The position numbers were made by a program, and so were the translations under genes. Below, piece by piece: positions 1 through 7,124 of a stretch of 23,894 nucleotides of DNA (position 1 is the stretch's first letter; the number at the start of each line of letters is the position of its first letter). The notes under the pieces were generated by a model. That model was not told the DNA's origin. It did not search any database and saw only the letters and a list, made by a program, of their open reading frames with translations. This stretch comes from JBHHYR01 sp046757585 (GTDB lineage: Bacteria > Desulfobacterota > Binatia > HRBIN30). Where the stretch lies: contig JBHHYR010000040.1 in the NCBI GenBank assembly GCA_046757585.1, forward strand, positions 1-23,894. Reading direction: 5' to 3'.

Positions 1-699
1 CGCGTCCTGCAAGCGGTGTTCACGAGCCGCATCTACCAGTACTTCGTTGCTGCGGCTCCCGGCCTGAAAGAGCTCATGACCATTGGGAAGATCTGGTACG
101 AAGCCGAGCGCGCCGACGACGGGCAGGGGGGGTGGGACCTGGTTATCTTCGATGCGCCAGCCACCGGCCACAGTTTGCAGTACTTGCGCATGCCGCGGGC
201 GGCGCACGATGCCTTCGGGGCCGGTCTGGTCCGCCGGGAAAGCCGGCGGCTCATCGAGCTGCTCACTGACCCGCAACGCACGGCTGTGAACCTGGTGACC
301 ACGGCCGAAGAGATGCCCGTCAACGAAACGCTCGAGATGTACCATCAGATCCGCGACGATCTGCGCATGCCGCTTGGGTGGTTGTTCGTGAACCGCATGC
401 ATCGCGCCGACTTGCATGCGGGGGACGTGGCAGCACTGGAAGGGAGCTATAGCAGGATTCGGAATCCTCGTGAACGTGCCATCGTTGCGGAAGCACTGCA
501 CCGGGCTCAGGAAGAGATTGGCTGGAGCGGCATCAATCGGACCTACCTGCAGCGCCTGTCCACGGAGGTAGCCATGCCGCTGGTGGAGGTGCCCTTCATC
601 TTCTCGGAAGAGTTCAGCGCCGCCCAGCTGACCACGATTGCCGAGGCCATCGCCTCCGGGGAGGGGCGTGTCGCACCTCGCGAGGTGCGGCGTGCGTAA
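1..699 (+). CDS. ArsA/Get3-family ATPase, first of a pair (5' truncated)
   Basis: The reading frame is open from base 1, so the N-terminus, including the P-loop, lies outside the window; the GTG at 16 is internal. Residues about 45-60 carry the family's Walker B/switch II signature (DLVIFDAPATGH), and the following 'LRMP' and 'NRMH' stretches also fit ArsA-like soluble ATPases. ArsA/Get3 proteins couple ATP binding to dimer opening and closing, for arsenite export or client-protein handling. No arsenite-binding cysteine cluster or arsB neighbour is visible, so an arsenic role is not supported. The stop codon overlaps the start of a second ArsA-like gene. Actinobacteria such as M. tuberculosis (Rv3679-Rv3680) carry a similar tandem pair, so a heteromeric ATPase is a reasonable inference. 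The family call is firm; the biological role is unknown. Confidence 0.85.
   Translation, partial: RVLQAVFTSRIYQYFVAAAPGLKELMTIGKIWYEAERADDGQGGWDLVIFDAPATGHSLQYLRMPRAAHDAFGAGLVRRESRRLIELLTDPQRTAVNLVTTAEEMPVNETLEMYHQIRDDLRMPLGWLFVNRMHRADLHAGDVAALEGSYSRIRNPRERAIVAEALHRAQEEIGWSGINRTYLQRLSTEVAMPLVEVPFIFSEEFSAAQLTTIAEAIASGEGRVAPREVRRA
672..689 (+). promoter_or_regulatory. 18-bp perfect palindrome over the second ATPase gene's ribosome binding site
   Basis: CGCACCTCG at 672-680 is followed directly by its exact reverse complement at 681-689. As RNA this can form a 7-bp stem with a CGCG loop. The 3' arm contains GAGG (682-685), the only purine-rich ribosome binding site for the GTG at 692. Ribosomes finishing the upstream gene (stop 697-699) would have to melt it. 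This is a classic layout for translational coupling, inferred from sequence only. Confidence 0.55.
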
Positions 700-1810
700 G
701 TTTGACGAGCTGTTGCGCCGGCACCGGGTGATCATCTGCGCCGGCAGCGGTGGCGTTGGCAAGACCACCACCGCGGCGTCCTTAGCGGTCTACGCCGCGC
801 TGGCGGGCCGGCGGACGATGGTGTTGACGATTGATCCTGCCAAACGGTTAGCCAATGCGCTGGGTATACGCACGCTCGGTGGCGATCCCGCGCCCGTGAC
901 GATCGGCGAGCTGCCCGAAGGTATGCTCTCTGTGATGATGCTCGATCAGAAAGGGGCGTGGGACGAGCTGGTCGAGCATCACGCACCCTCGCCTGAAATT
1001 CGCGATCGGATTCTCCGCAACCATTTCTACCAGCACCTGTCGCAGAGCTTCGCCGGCTCGCAGGAGTACATGGCGATCGAACAGCTCTGCAGCCTGCATG
1101 CGAGCGGCGCCTATGACCTGATAGTGGTCGATATCCCACCCACACGCCATGCGCTGGACTTCCTCGAGGCGCCGCAGCGCATCGCCGACTTCCTCGATAG
1201 ACGGGTGGTGAAATGGTTCGTGCGGCCATATTTTTCTGCTGGTTGGGCGACCATGCAGTTCGTCAACCGCACGGTCGGCTTCTTGTTTCGCCGGCTGGAA
1301 GAGGCCACTGGTATTTCTGCACTGATCGAGGTCTCGGAGTTCTTTACCTCCATGAGTGGGCTGTTCGAGGAGTTCGAGCCGCGGGTGCGCCGCGTGTACG
1401 CGTTGCTGCGCGCTGCTGACACCGCCTTCGTCTTGGTGGCGACACCCGAGGAGCAGGTGCTGAGTGAAGCGGAGTATTTTTGCCGCAAGGTGCGCGAGCT
1501 GGATATGTCGCTGCGTGGTGTCGTGTTCAACCGTACGCACCGCGAAATGACTGGCCGGCGGCGCGGCGTGAAGCCGGAGGAGGTCACACAGCTGATGGTG
1601 CGGCTTCTCGGCAGCCAGGAGCAGGCGGCGAGGCTCGCGGATAACTTCAACCGCTATGAGAGCCTCGGGCGCGGTGATGGGCTGCGGATGGAAGCGTTTC
1701 GCCGCCTGCTGCCCAAGGGTGTAGCGATCGTCGAGGTGCCGAACTTCAATTCAGACATACACAGCGTGGCGGGCCTGCGCGCCATGCACCCGTTTTTGTT
1801 CGCGGCCTGA
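692..1810 (+). CDS. ArsA/Get3-family ATPase, second of a pair
   Basis: This 372-residue protein is read from the GTG at 692. That start overlaps the upstream stop by 8 bases and has GAGG at 682-685, six bases away. A longer frame from 638 exists but adds residues that look non-native. Visible motifs are the deviant P-loop GSGGVGKTT (about 18-26), TIDPAKRLANALG (46-58) and switch II VDIPPTRHALDFL (146-158). All three are diagnostic of ArsA-type anion-transporting ATPases. The protein is cytosolic with no membrane segment. The gene overlap implies translational coupling and 1:1 production with the upstream paralogue. The pair may form a heterodimeric ATPase; the client or substrate cannot be read from sequence. 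No ArsB, ArsR or tail-anchored client gene follows. Confidence 0.9.
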   Translation: MRKFDELLRRHRVIICAGSGGVGKTTTAASLAVYAALAGRRTMVLTIDPAKRLANALGIRTLGGDPAPVTIGELPEGMLSVMMLDQKGAWDELVEHHAPSPEIRDRILRNHFYQHLSQSFAGSQEYMAIEQLCSLHASGAYDLIVVDIPPTRHALDFLEAPQRIADFLDRRVVKWFVRPYFSAGWATMQFVNRTVGFLFRRLEEATGISALIEVSEFFTSMSGLFEEFEPRVRRVYALLRAADTAFVLVATPEEQVLSEAEYFCRKVRELDMSLRGVVFNRTHREMTGRRRGVKPEEVTQLMVRLLGSQEQAARLADNFNRYESLGRGDGLRMEAFRRLLPKGVAIVEVPNFNSDIHSVAGLRAMHPFLFAA

Positions 1811-2142
1811 GGCCAAGTGGGAGCCGCTGGCGGGCCTCGTTGGCAACAGCGGGCAATCCAAGGGGCAGAGGAAGCAATTGGCACAGGGCTCCCCCCACGC
1901 CGCCGTTGGATGCAGCCGAGGGTCGGGCTCGCCCCTGCGAAGGAGGGATGAGTGCCGCGCCTGTTATCGTGATAAGTCCATTCAAGCACTCTGGACTGTA
2001 CGACCGGATTACAGCTTCTGGTGGCCTGTGCGGTCGATTGTGCTTCCAAGATGAGACAAAATCGGCTAACTTAGGTGCCTACATCATATCTGGCTCGTAG
2101 CTGGTCGTCGGTTGCAATGGGCCAGCAGAAAGGGAGGGCGAC
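1811..2142. other. gene-free stretch of about 330 bases
   Basis: No convincing gene is seen. An open frame at 1840-2100 (+) lacks a ribosome binding site and has low-complexity, family-less content. The left part (about 1890-1950) is rich in C and G runs. The right part (about 1960-2100) is noticeably richer in A and T than the flanking genes and presumably holds the promoter of the 2143 gene, but no clear -35/-10 pair was found. GGCC repeats on both sides of the ATPase stop codon (1804-1814) form a small inverted repeat without a T-run. Confidence 0.5.
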
Positions 2143-2478
2143 ATGCGAGCTGAACTCAGGGTTCGTGATCTCAAGAACCGCGAACGAACGAGCAGCAGAC
2201 TCATGAACGTGAAGATTCCGATCCACGTGAGTAACGCAATCCAGAAAGTTGCGAAGGATCTCGGGGCATCGAAGACCGAGGTCGTCGTCGCGTTGCTGAA
2301 TGAGGGCCTGAGCGTAGCATCGGGGGCCTTGAAAGGGTGGCGGCCCGTCAAGCTCAGTACGCCTCCGCCCAAGCGCGCCTGCACGGTGAAGGGGTGCCGG
2401 CGTGCTCACGTGGCCAAGGGCTACTGCGCCGGCCACTACCAGGCCGCGCGACGAGGGCAGCTGCCCATGCCGGCGTAA
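2143..2478 (+). CDS. small protein: ribbon-helix-helix-like domain plus C-terminal zinc knuckle
   Basis: This 111-residue protein has a strong ribosome binding site (GGGAGG about 6 bases before the ATG). Residues about 22-57 (a short strand 'NVKIPIHV' followed by two helices) resemble a ribbon-helix-helix DNA-binding fold, as in MetJ/Arc regulators and many antitoxins. After a basic, proline-rich linker, residues 80-98 hold C80-x4-C85, H89, C95-x2-H98 in the context GYCAGHYQ. This looks like the short CxxxxC/CxxH knuckle found in small bacterial and phage DNA-binding proteins and some HNH-associated proteins. The gene is monocistronic, convergent with the MaoC gene 33 bases away. A DNA-binding regulator is inferred; no toxin gene is adjacent. 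The combination is not one I can name. Confidence 0.7.
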   Translation: MRAELRVRDLKNRERTSSRLMNVKIPIHVSNAIQKVAKDLGASKTEVVVALLNEGLSVASGALKGWRPVKLSTPPPKRACTVKGCRRAHVAKGYCAGHYQAARRGQLPMPA

Positions 2479-2510
2479 CGGTGCACCGGGAGTGCCCGCG
2501 CAAACCTGTG

Positions 2511-3593
2511 TCACGCTCGGGTCTCGGTTCGCGAACAGTAGTGACTGCGGCGCTTCACCGCGATTTCACGTTCGAGATAGAAGATTTCGACCTTCTCGGG
2601 GGTGCCGGCCTTAGGGATGAACTTGTGTCCGCGTAACACTGTGGCCAGGATGCCGAGATCGGCCCGTGCCGGCCAGTCACGCTTGGCCCGGATCTCGGTG
2701 GTCGCGAAGACGGTATCGCCGGCGAAAATCGGCGCGGTGTGTCGGCCGGTGGTGTAAATGATGTCCGCGAGGGCGTTGTCGGCGACGTCCGGACACGAGA
2801 GTCCCAGGCACAGGTTGAACGGGATGCCGCCATAGACGATGAGCTGGCCGCCGATGTACCTCTCCGGTTGCTGCTCGACCAGAAACTGGTTGCAGTGTAC
2901 CTGCGAGGTGTTGTCCAGCATCGCGGTGAGTGCCACGTGCTCGCTGGTCACGACCCGCCCGCGGGAATGTTCGATGACATCGCCAGCGGTAAAGTCTTCG
3001 AAATAGGTATCGGCACTGGTGAGGTGGGCGAGATCGCCATACTTGCGCTCGCTCTCGTAAGCGGGCAACTGCGGGGCACAAGCGATGTGCGGAATGGTAT
3101 CGGTGGCTGCCGCGTGTACCACCGCGTCCGGCCTGCTCTTCCAGACCTGCACCTTGCGCTCATAGGTCAAAACGACCTCATCCCGTTGGTTCCATCCCGT
3201 GGTTTGGACATGAGCTACGCCCCGGTCCGGGTTGTGCTTCGAGGGCGTAATGCCCAACACCGTCGATGCCACTTCGATGGTGTCGCCGATGTAAACGGGT
3301 GCCCCGAAGCGCATGTTGATGTACTCCAAGTTGGCACGTGCGTTCTCGGAAATATCCTCGACGCTCTGGCTGAACACGACGTTCATCACCAGCCCAGGCG
3401 GCACAACGAGCCCGCGAAAGCCGTAGCGCTCGGCGTAGCGGCGATTCTTGCTCAGCGGGTTGGTGGTCATGTCGTATTCGGTGAAGGCGTTGAACAGCCC
3501 TTCGGTAATGGTCTTGCCGACCTTGTGACGGAAGACCTGCCCGACGTGGAAGTCTTCGAGGAAGTTCCCTTTCTTCTTCTGGATGATGGCCAT
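2511..3593 (-). CDS. double-hotdog MaoC-family hydratase/dehydratase, mesaconyl-CoA/methylmalyl-CoA type
   Basis: This 360-residue protein starts at the ATG at 3593, preceded by GGAGA seven bases upstream; a GTG at 3611 is in frame but less well placed. The N-terminal half opens with a GNFLEDFHVGQ-like segment and TITEG, and has NLEYINMRFGAPVYIGDT near the middle. The second half carries NTSQVHCN, IVYGG and GRHTAPIFAGDT. This order matches, from memory of the family, the two-hotdog mesaconyl-CoA hydratase / beta-methylmalyl-CoA dehydratase group (Mch/Mcd). Those enzymes act in the ethylmalonyl-CoA, 3-hydroxypropionate and methylaspartate routes. Length fits (about 340-360). No malyl-CoA lyase or other pathway gene is nearby, so the exact CoA substrate is open. 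A good sigma-70-type promoter lies at 3631-3659. Confidence 0.85.
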   Translation of the reverse strand: MAIIQKKKGNFLEDFHVGQVFRHKVGKTITEGLFNAFTEYDMTTNPLSKNRRYAERYGFRGLVVPPGLVMNVVFSQSVEDISENARANLEYINMRFGAPVYIGDTIEVASTVLGITPSKHNPDRGVAHVQTTGWNQRDEVVLTYERKVQVWKSRPDAVVHAAATDTIPHIACAPQLPAYESERKYGDLAHLTSADTYFEDFTAGDVIEHSRGRVVTSEHVALTAMLDNTSQVHCNQFLVEQQPERYIGGQLIVYGGIPFNLCLGLSCPDVADNALADIIYTTGRHTAPIFAGDTVFATTEIRAKRDWPARADLGILATVLRGHKFIPKAGTPEKVEIFYLEREIAVKRRSHYCSRTETRA

Positions 3594-3630
3594 GGACGAT
3601 TCTCCGAACACGCCCTAAACGGGCGCGCGG

Positions 3631-3659
3631 ATGATGCCAATGGGTGGCTGGCGTGTCAA
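3631..3659 (-). promoter_or_regulatory. sigma-70-type promoter of the MaoC gene
   Basis: On the minus strand a perfect -35 box TTGACA (3659-3654) is followed after exactly 17 bases by CATCAT (3636-3631), 4 of 6 matches to TATAAT. Transcription would start near 3624, about 30 bases before the ATG at 3593. The inverted repeat CGCCC/GGGCG at 3611-3625 would sit at the very 5' end of the transcript. Confidence 0.55.
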
Positions 3660-3721
3660 CGTTCGCGCTGGGACGGCCCTCTTCCAGCCGCAGCTGGCGG
3701 GGGCTGCCACGGCTGCTGGCG

Positions 3722-3748
3722 TTGACAGGGAATCGGGCGCAATAGTAC
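3722..3748 (+). promoter_or_regulatory. candidate promoter of the methyltransferase operon
   Basis: A perfect TTGACA at 3722-3727 is followed by a weak -10 candidate TAGTAC (3743-3748) at 15-base spacing. It faces away from the MaoC promoter. The two -35 regions form the inverted repeat TGTCAACG (3654-3661) / CGTTGACA (3720-3727). Confidence 0.35.
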
Positions 3749-3778
3749 GCAAGCAAGCGGCGGCCCTCGCGGCTGACG

Positions 3779-4546
3779 ATGACTGGCAGGGAACATGGCG
3801 GGAGACGAGGATCCGGTGCGGGGAGTGTCGGCGGCCCATTGGAGACGGCGGAGGTGACCGCGGCAGGGACGATCGCCGAGGTGGCGAGGGAGTTGGCGCG
3901 ATCGGTGCCCCCACCCCGCGGCGCACCGTATTTTCACCTCGACAGCGACCTCCCGTACGACCTGAGTGTGCTGGCCTCTTTCTATGGGCGCGGGATCTTC
4001 CGCAAGTATGAGTTTGCCCTTGAGCTAGGCAGCGGACTGGGTGGGAGGGCGCGCTGGCTCGCTGTGCAGTCCGGCTGCCGGATCCTCGGCGTCGATCCGC
4101 GCCCGTCTGCCGTCGCCGCAGCGGCGCTGCTGAATCACCGTGCGCGCATGGACGACCGCGTAGCCTTCCAGGTCGGCCAGCTGCAGCACCTTCCTCTGCG
4201 TGCCCGTGTCTTCACGCATGTGTGGATGGTCGATGTTGCTGCCCCGTCAACTCTCGCAGAGATCTTCGCCGAGGCGTTTCGGGTTTTGCGACCCGGCGGA
4301 CACCTCGCTCTGCAGTGCCTGGTGCCCGCATCTGCCCGGCAGGCGCTGCCACTGGATGTCCTGCAGCGCGCCGGTTTCGTGGAGGTGGAAGTTCGCGGCG
4401 CGCTTTTGGCGGAGCTGTCCCCAGCATGCTGCGCCGCCCAAAAACGGTTGCGTGTGGCGTTGCGACAGCAGACGCCGGAAAACGGCACGCAGGCGCGGCC
4501 GCACGAGTCACAAGCCCTGCAGGTTTTCGCCAAACGGCCTGGCTAG
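3779..4546 (+). CDS. class I SAM-dependent methyltransferase
   Basis: The protein is 255 residues from the ATG at 3779, but the first 25 residues are Gly/Arg-rich and lack a ribosome binding site. The GTG at 3854, with GGAG upstream, may be the true start (230 residues). Residues about 78-96 carry motif I of Rossmann methyltransferases (ALELGSGLGG), then an acidic motif II residue in ILGVDPRP (about 106). LRPGGHLALQCLV after a helix is the usual post-motif III segment. Substrate is unknown; small molecules are typical for such stand-alone UbiE/Methyltransf_11-like proteins. It leads a possible operon with the anchored protein at 4634 and gpmA, although the gap to the next gene is 87 bases. 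Confidence 0.8.
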   Translation: MTGREHGGRRGSGAGSVGGPLETAEVTAAGTIAEVARELARSVPPPRGAPYFHLDSDLPYDLSVLASFYGRGIFRKYEFALELGSGLGGRARWLAVQSGCRILGVDPRPSAVAAAALLNHRARMDDRVAFQVGQLQHLPLRARVFTHVWMVDVAAPSTLAEIFAEAFRVLRPGGHLALQCLVPASARQALPLDVLQRAGFVEVEVRGALLAELSPACCAAQKRLRVALRQQTPENGTQARPHESQALQVFAKRPG

Positions 4547-4633
4547 CAGGGCCCCTACTGGCGAAGCTGGTGCGCGAGGTGTCAGCGCTGCGGCGTTGGG
4601 TTTCGAGAGGTCACCTGCTATGGTGGCTGCCCC

Positions 4634-5077
4634 ATGTGGCGCCAGGCGTGGCGTTGGCTCATCGTTGCGGCCGTTCCGGCCGTGTGGCTGGTCGTCCGGC
4701 CGCCGAACAGCAGGGCGGGGCGCGTCGAATGCGCCCGAGTGATTTCGGCCGTGAACCGGGAGGTGCGCCTGCGACGGGGGGAGCAGGCGGACATCTCTGC
4801 GGTGGCACAGCGACTGGGTACCACCGTGACCTGGGTCGAGCAGTGCATGCGCACGTATGGCCGGCGGCCCAGACGGCCCGGATTGGAAAGCGCCGAGACA
4901 CGGGAAGGGTTGCTGGAGAAGCTGGAGGAGGAAGAGCCCGAGGAGCAATTCCCTGAAGATCTGGCCGAACGCGGCGCGCTGCAGCGCATCCGGCCGGAAA
5001 AGCAGCGGGTGCTGCACCCCAAACCATCGCCGAGCCCGGAGTTTTTCGAGTTCTTCAGACATGAGCTGCAGCAGTGA
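4634..5077 (+). CDS. unrecognised membrane-anchored protein
   Basis: This is a 147-residue protein. Residues about 6-22 form one hydrophobic segment, after a short W/R-rich start, suggesting a single N-terminal anchor or uncleaved signal. Residues about 35-78 look helical, with a spacing reminiscent of a helix-turn-helix (ISAVAQRLGTTVTWVEQCM). Residues 88-110 are strongly acidic, and the C-terminus is Pro-rich followed by an aromatic patch (FFEFF). The ribosome binding site is weak. It sits 87 bases after the methyltransferase and 56 bases before gpmA on the same strand. I do not recognise a family, and the HTH resemblance is only suggestive. Coding status is supported by the coherent domain layout and by the absence of a better frame. 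Confidence 0.6.
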   Translation: MWRQAWRWLIVAAVPAVWLVVRPPNSRAGRVECARVISAVNREVRLRRGEQADISAVAQRLGTTVTWVEQCMRTYGRRPRRPGLESAETREGLLEKLEEEEPEEQFPEDLAERGALQRIRPEKQRVLHPKPSPSPEFFEFFRHELQQ

Positions 5078-5133
5078 GTCCAGGCCGTCTCTCCATGCAT
5101 CCGTTCGTCATGGACGCTGAATAGGTAACCGAT

Positions 5134-5745
5134 ATGGCGCTGCTTGTGTTGATCCGCCACGGTGAATCGCAGTGGAACCTGGAGAACCGCTTCACCGGGT
5201 GGACCGATGTGCCGCTTACGGACAAGGGACGTGAGGAAGCGCGTCGGGCAGGTGAGAAGATCCGCCACATCCACTTCGACAAGGCGTACACCTCAGTCCT
5301 GCAGCGCGCAAAGGAGACGCTGGATATCGTCCTGCGGACGATCGGCCAGCAAGGGATTCCCGTGACCTGCGATCAGGCGCTCAACGAGCGCCATTACGGT
5401 GACCTGCAGGGTTTGAACAAGGCGGAGACGGCCCGAAAGTACGGCAAGGAGCAAGTGCACTTGTGGCGCCGCAGCTACGACGTCGCGCCGCCGGGCGGCG
5501 AAAGCCTGCAAGACACCGCCGCGCGCACGCTCCCGTACTTCGACGCCCATATCGTGCCGGATCTCCGCGCCGGCAGAAACGTCCTGGTCTCGGCGCATGG
5601 CAATAGCTTGCGCTCCATCGTCATGCACCTCGATCGGTTGTCGAAGGCGCAGGTGCTGGAACTAAACATCGCTACCGGTGTTCCGATCATCTACGAGTTG
5701 CGCCCGGATCTGCAGATTGTCTCCAAACGGATTCTCGATCCTTAG
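5134..5745 (+). CDS. gpmA: 2,3-bisphosphoglycerate-dependent phosphoglycerate mutase
   Basis: This glycolytic/gluconeogenic enzyme interconverts 3- and 2-phosphoglycerate in the cytosol. The 203-residue protein begins LVLIRHGESQWN, with the phospho-accepting His9 in the RHGE motif. It continues with the NERHYGDLQG segment (catalytic Glu85) and the second catalytic His155 in SAHGNSLRS. GRFTGW-type substrate contacts are present as RFTGWTDVPL (19-28). It is shorter than the 230-250-residue E. coli type and matches the compact GpmA form. It is the last gene before a tail-to-tail junction: its TAG (5743-5745) overlaps the TAA of the MFS gene on the other strand, leaving no room for a terminator. 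An AGGT about 10 bases before the ATG is the likely ribosome binding site. Confidence 0.95.
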   Translation: MALLVLIRHGESQWNLENRFTGWTDVPLTDKGREEARRAGEKIRHIHFDKAYTSVLQRAKETLDIVLRTIGQQGIPVTCDQALNERHYGDLQGLNKAETARKYGKEQVHLWRRSYDVAPPGGESLQDTAARTLPYFDAHIVPDLRAGRNVLVSAHGNSLRSIVMHLDRLSKAQVLELNIATGVPIIYELRPDLQIVSKRILDP

Positions 5746-6920
5746 CTACGGCCGCCTGGGGCCACGAACAGCAACGACACGGCGGCGACAGCGGCGAGAC
5801 CCGCGCCGACCGTGAATGCTAGGGCGGGCCCCGACCAGTGCCACAGTGCGCCGCAGATGAGGCTTCCGGGCAGCGCGGCGATACCCACCGTCAGATGGTA
5901 AAACCCGTACGCGGTGCCGCGGTCCCGCGCGGGGACCAGGTCGGCGACGAGCGCCTTTTCCGTGCCTTCGGTCAATCCGAAGAACAACCCATAGGTGGCA
6001 AACAACCACCACACCGCCTGTGCGCTGCCGGCGACGGCGAAACCAAGGTAGACACCACCATACAGAAGCCAGCCAAGCAGAATCACCCACTTGCGGGGAA
6101 TGCGGTCCGAGAGGCTGCCGCCGGGCAGGGAGCTGACGCTTTTGACCACATGCAGCACGACCCACAGTAGCGGCAGCTGGACAACGGAGACTCCCAGATT
6201 CTGTGCCCGCAAGAGCAGAAAGGCGTCCGTTGAATTCCCCAGCGTGAAGATCAACACGGTGAGCAGGAAGGCCCGGAGCGACCCCGGCAGTGCACCCCGC
6301 GGGCGCAACGGCGGTGCTGCAGGACCCGCACGGTGCCCCCTGTCGCGCACACCGATGCCTATCACCGCCACCGCCAGTGCACCGGGTATGGCTGCCAGGG
6401 CAAATGTGACGCGGTAGCCTTGCGCAAAAATGCTGAGCAGGGCGAAGGCAATCAGCGGGCCAATGACGGCACCGAGATGATCCATGGCCCGATGGAAGCC
6501 GAAGGATCGCCCCCACACCGGCTGAGCACTCGATTCCGCCAACAATGCATCACGTGGCGCGGAGCGGAGGCCCTTGCCGCTCCGGTCGCTGAATCGGATC
6601 ACCAGCACGTGCCAGGGCGCCGCCGCGATGGCCATGAGCGGGCGTACCGCCGCCGCGATGCCGTAGCCCAGCAGCACGAGACCCTTGCGCCGATGCAGCC
6701 GATCGGAGAGCCAGCCGGAACACAGCTTGAGCACACTGGCGGTGCTCTCGGCGATCCCTTCGATGAGCCCGATGTAAGCGGGCCCAGCTCCCAGAACCGT
6801 GGTCAGGAATGCGGGTAGCAAAGGATAGATGATTTCGCTGCTGATGTCGTTCAGGAGGCTGGTGATCCCAAGGAGAAACACGTTCCGGTCGAAGCCGAGC
6901 ACTGTCGCTGGCCGTGCCAT
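5742..6920 (-). CDS. MFS transporter (12-TM type)
   Basis: This 392-residue inner-membrane protein starts at the ATG at 6920; an in-frame start at 6953 would put the 6929-6943 palindrome inside the gene. It opens with LLNDISSEIIYPLLPAFL, then GLIEGIAES and the loop 2-3 motif SGWLSDRLHRRK. RFSDRSGKGLRSAPRDAL and FHRAMDHLGAVIGP follow. The second half repeats the pattern with SLSDRIPRKW and LTEGTEKALVADLVP. About 12 hydrophobic helices are countable. This subfamily, whose hallmark is the SGKGLRSAPRDAL block, is common in proteobacteria, but its substrate is not established. Export of a small toxic compound is a guess. The gene diverges from the 7142 gene and shares a 220-base regulatory region rich in palindromes. 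Confidence 0.88.
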   Translation of the reverse strand: MARPATVLGFDRNVFLLGITSLLNDISSEIIYPLLPAFLTTVLGAGPAYIGLIEGIAESTASVLKLCSGWLSDRLHRRKGLVLLGYGIAAAVRPLMAIAAAPWHVLVIRFSDRSGKGLRSAPRDALLAESSAQPVWGRSFGFHRAMDHLGAVIGPLIAFALLSIFAQGYRVTFALAAIPGALAVAVIGIGVRDRGHRAGPAAPPLRPRGALPGSLRAFLLTVLIFTLGNSTDAFLLLRAQNLGVSVVQLPLLWVVLHVVKSVSSLPGGSLSDRIPRKWVILLGWLLYGGVYLGFAVAGSAQAVWWLFATYGLFFGLTEGTEKALVADLVPARDRGTAYGFYHLTVGIAALPGSLICGALWHWSGPALAFTVGAGLAAVAAVSLLFVAPGGRS

Positions 6921-6928
6921 GGGGCTGG

Positions 6929-6943
6929 ACGTATAGCATACGT
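6929..6943. promoter_or_regulatory. 15-bp palindromic operator candidate at the MFS gene start
   Basis: ACGTAT (6929-6934), centre AGC, then ATACGT (6938-6943): a perfect 6+6 inverted repeat ending nine bases before the MFS ATG. Length and symmetry fit a dimeric repressor site. A second perfect repeat, CGGGCC-GT-GGCCCG, lies at 6953-6966. No regulator gene is adjacent. Confidence 0.5.
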
Positions 6944-7089
6944 TGCTGAGCACGGGCCGTGGCCCGCCGCTGGCCGTAGTTTGCCGTGCAGAATTTCATT
7001 GCGCGAGCACCTGCCGCCGTGGTAAGCGAGGGCGTGGTAGCGGTGGTCAGGGTGGCGCGGCGGCAGAGCCCACCGAAGCCAGCGCGGGT

Positions 7090-7124
7090 CGCTCAACACG
7101 CACGTCACCGTGTTGAGCGGTGAC
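7090..7124 (+). promoter_or_regulatory. two overlapping, mutually exclusive hairpins before a ribosome binding site
   Basis: Hairpin A: GCTCAACACG (7091-7100) pairs perfectly with CGTGTTGAGC (7109-7118), extended by C7090-G7119, with an 8-base loop. Hairpin B: GTCACCG (7104-7110) pairs perfectly with CGGTGAC (7118-7124), with a 7-base loop. B uses A's loop and part of its 3' arm, so both cannot form together. B ends two bases before the ribosome binding site GGAGG (7127-7131) of the 7142 gene. This layout suits a riboregulator; alternatively one repeat may be a protein operator. Confidence 0.5.

Noticed and set aside
1..1810. Arsenite-resistance function for the ATPase pair
   Set aside because: No arsB/arsR neighbour and no visible metal-binding cysteine cluster; family name alone is not evidence.
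1890..1950. C-run/G-run rich segment considered as a repeat or attachment site
   Set aside because: No matching second copy or direct-repeat partner could be found in the window.
1840..2100. 86-residue plus-strand frame in the gene-free stretch
   Set aside because: No ribosome binding site, no recognisable fold, and it spans a composition change.
2143..2478. Toxin-antitoxin module
   Set aside because: The RHH-like protein could pass for an antitoxin, but no small partner gene precedes or follows it on the same strand.
2739..3725. 328-residue open frame on the plus strand opposite the MaoC gene
   Set aside because: It is antisense to a gene with clear family motifs, has no ribosome binding site or recognisable domain, and is the expected mirror of a GC-rich coding region.
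4222..4956. 244-residue plus-strand frame across the end of the methyltransferase and the anchored protein
   Set aside because: It overlaps both better-supported genes and is Gly/Ala/Arg-rich without structure.
5700..5800. Bidirectional terminator between gpmA and the MFS gene
   Set aside because: The two stop codons overlap and no stem plus T-run is present at the junction.
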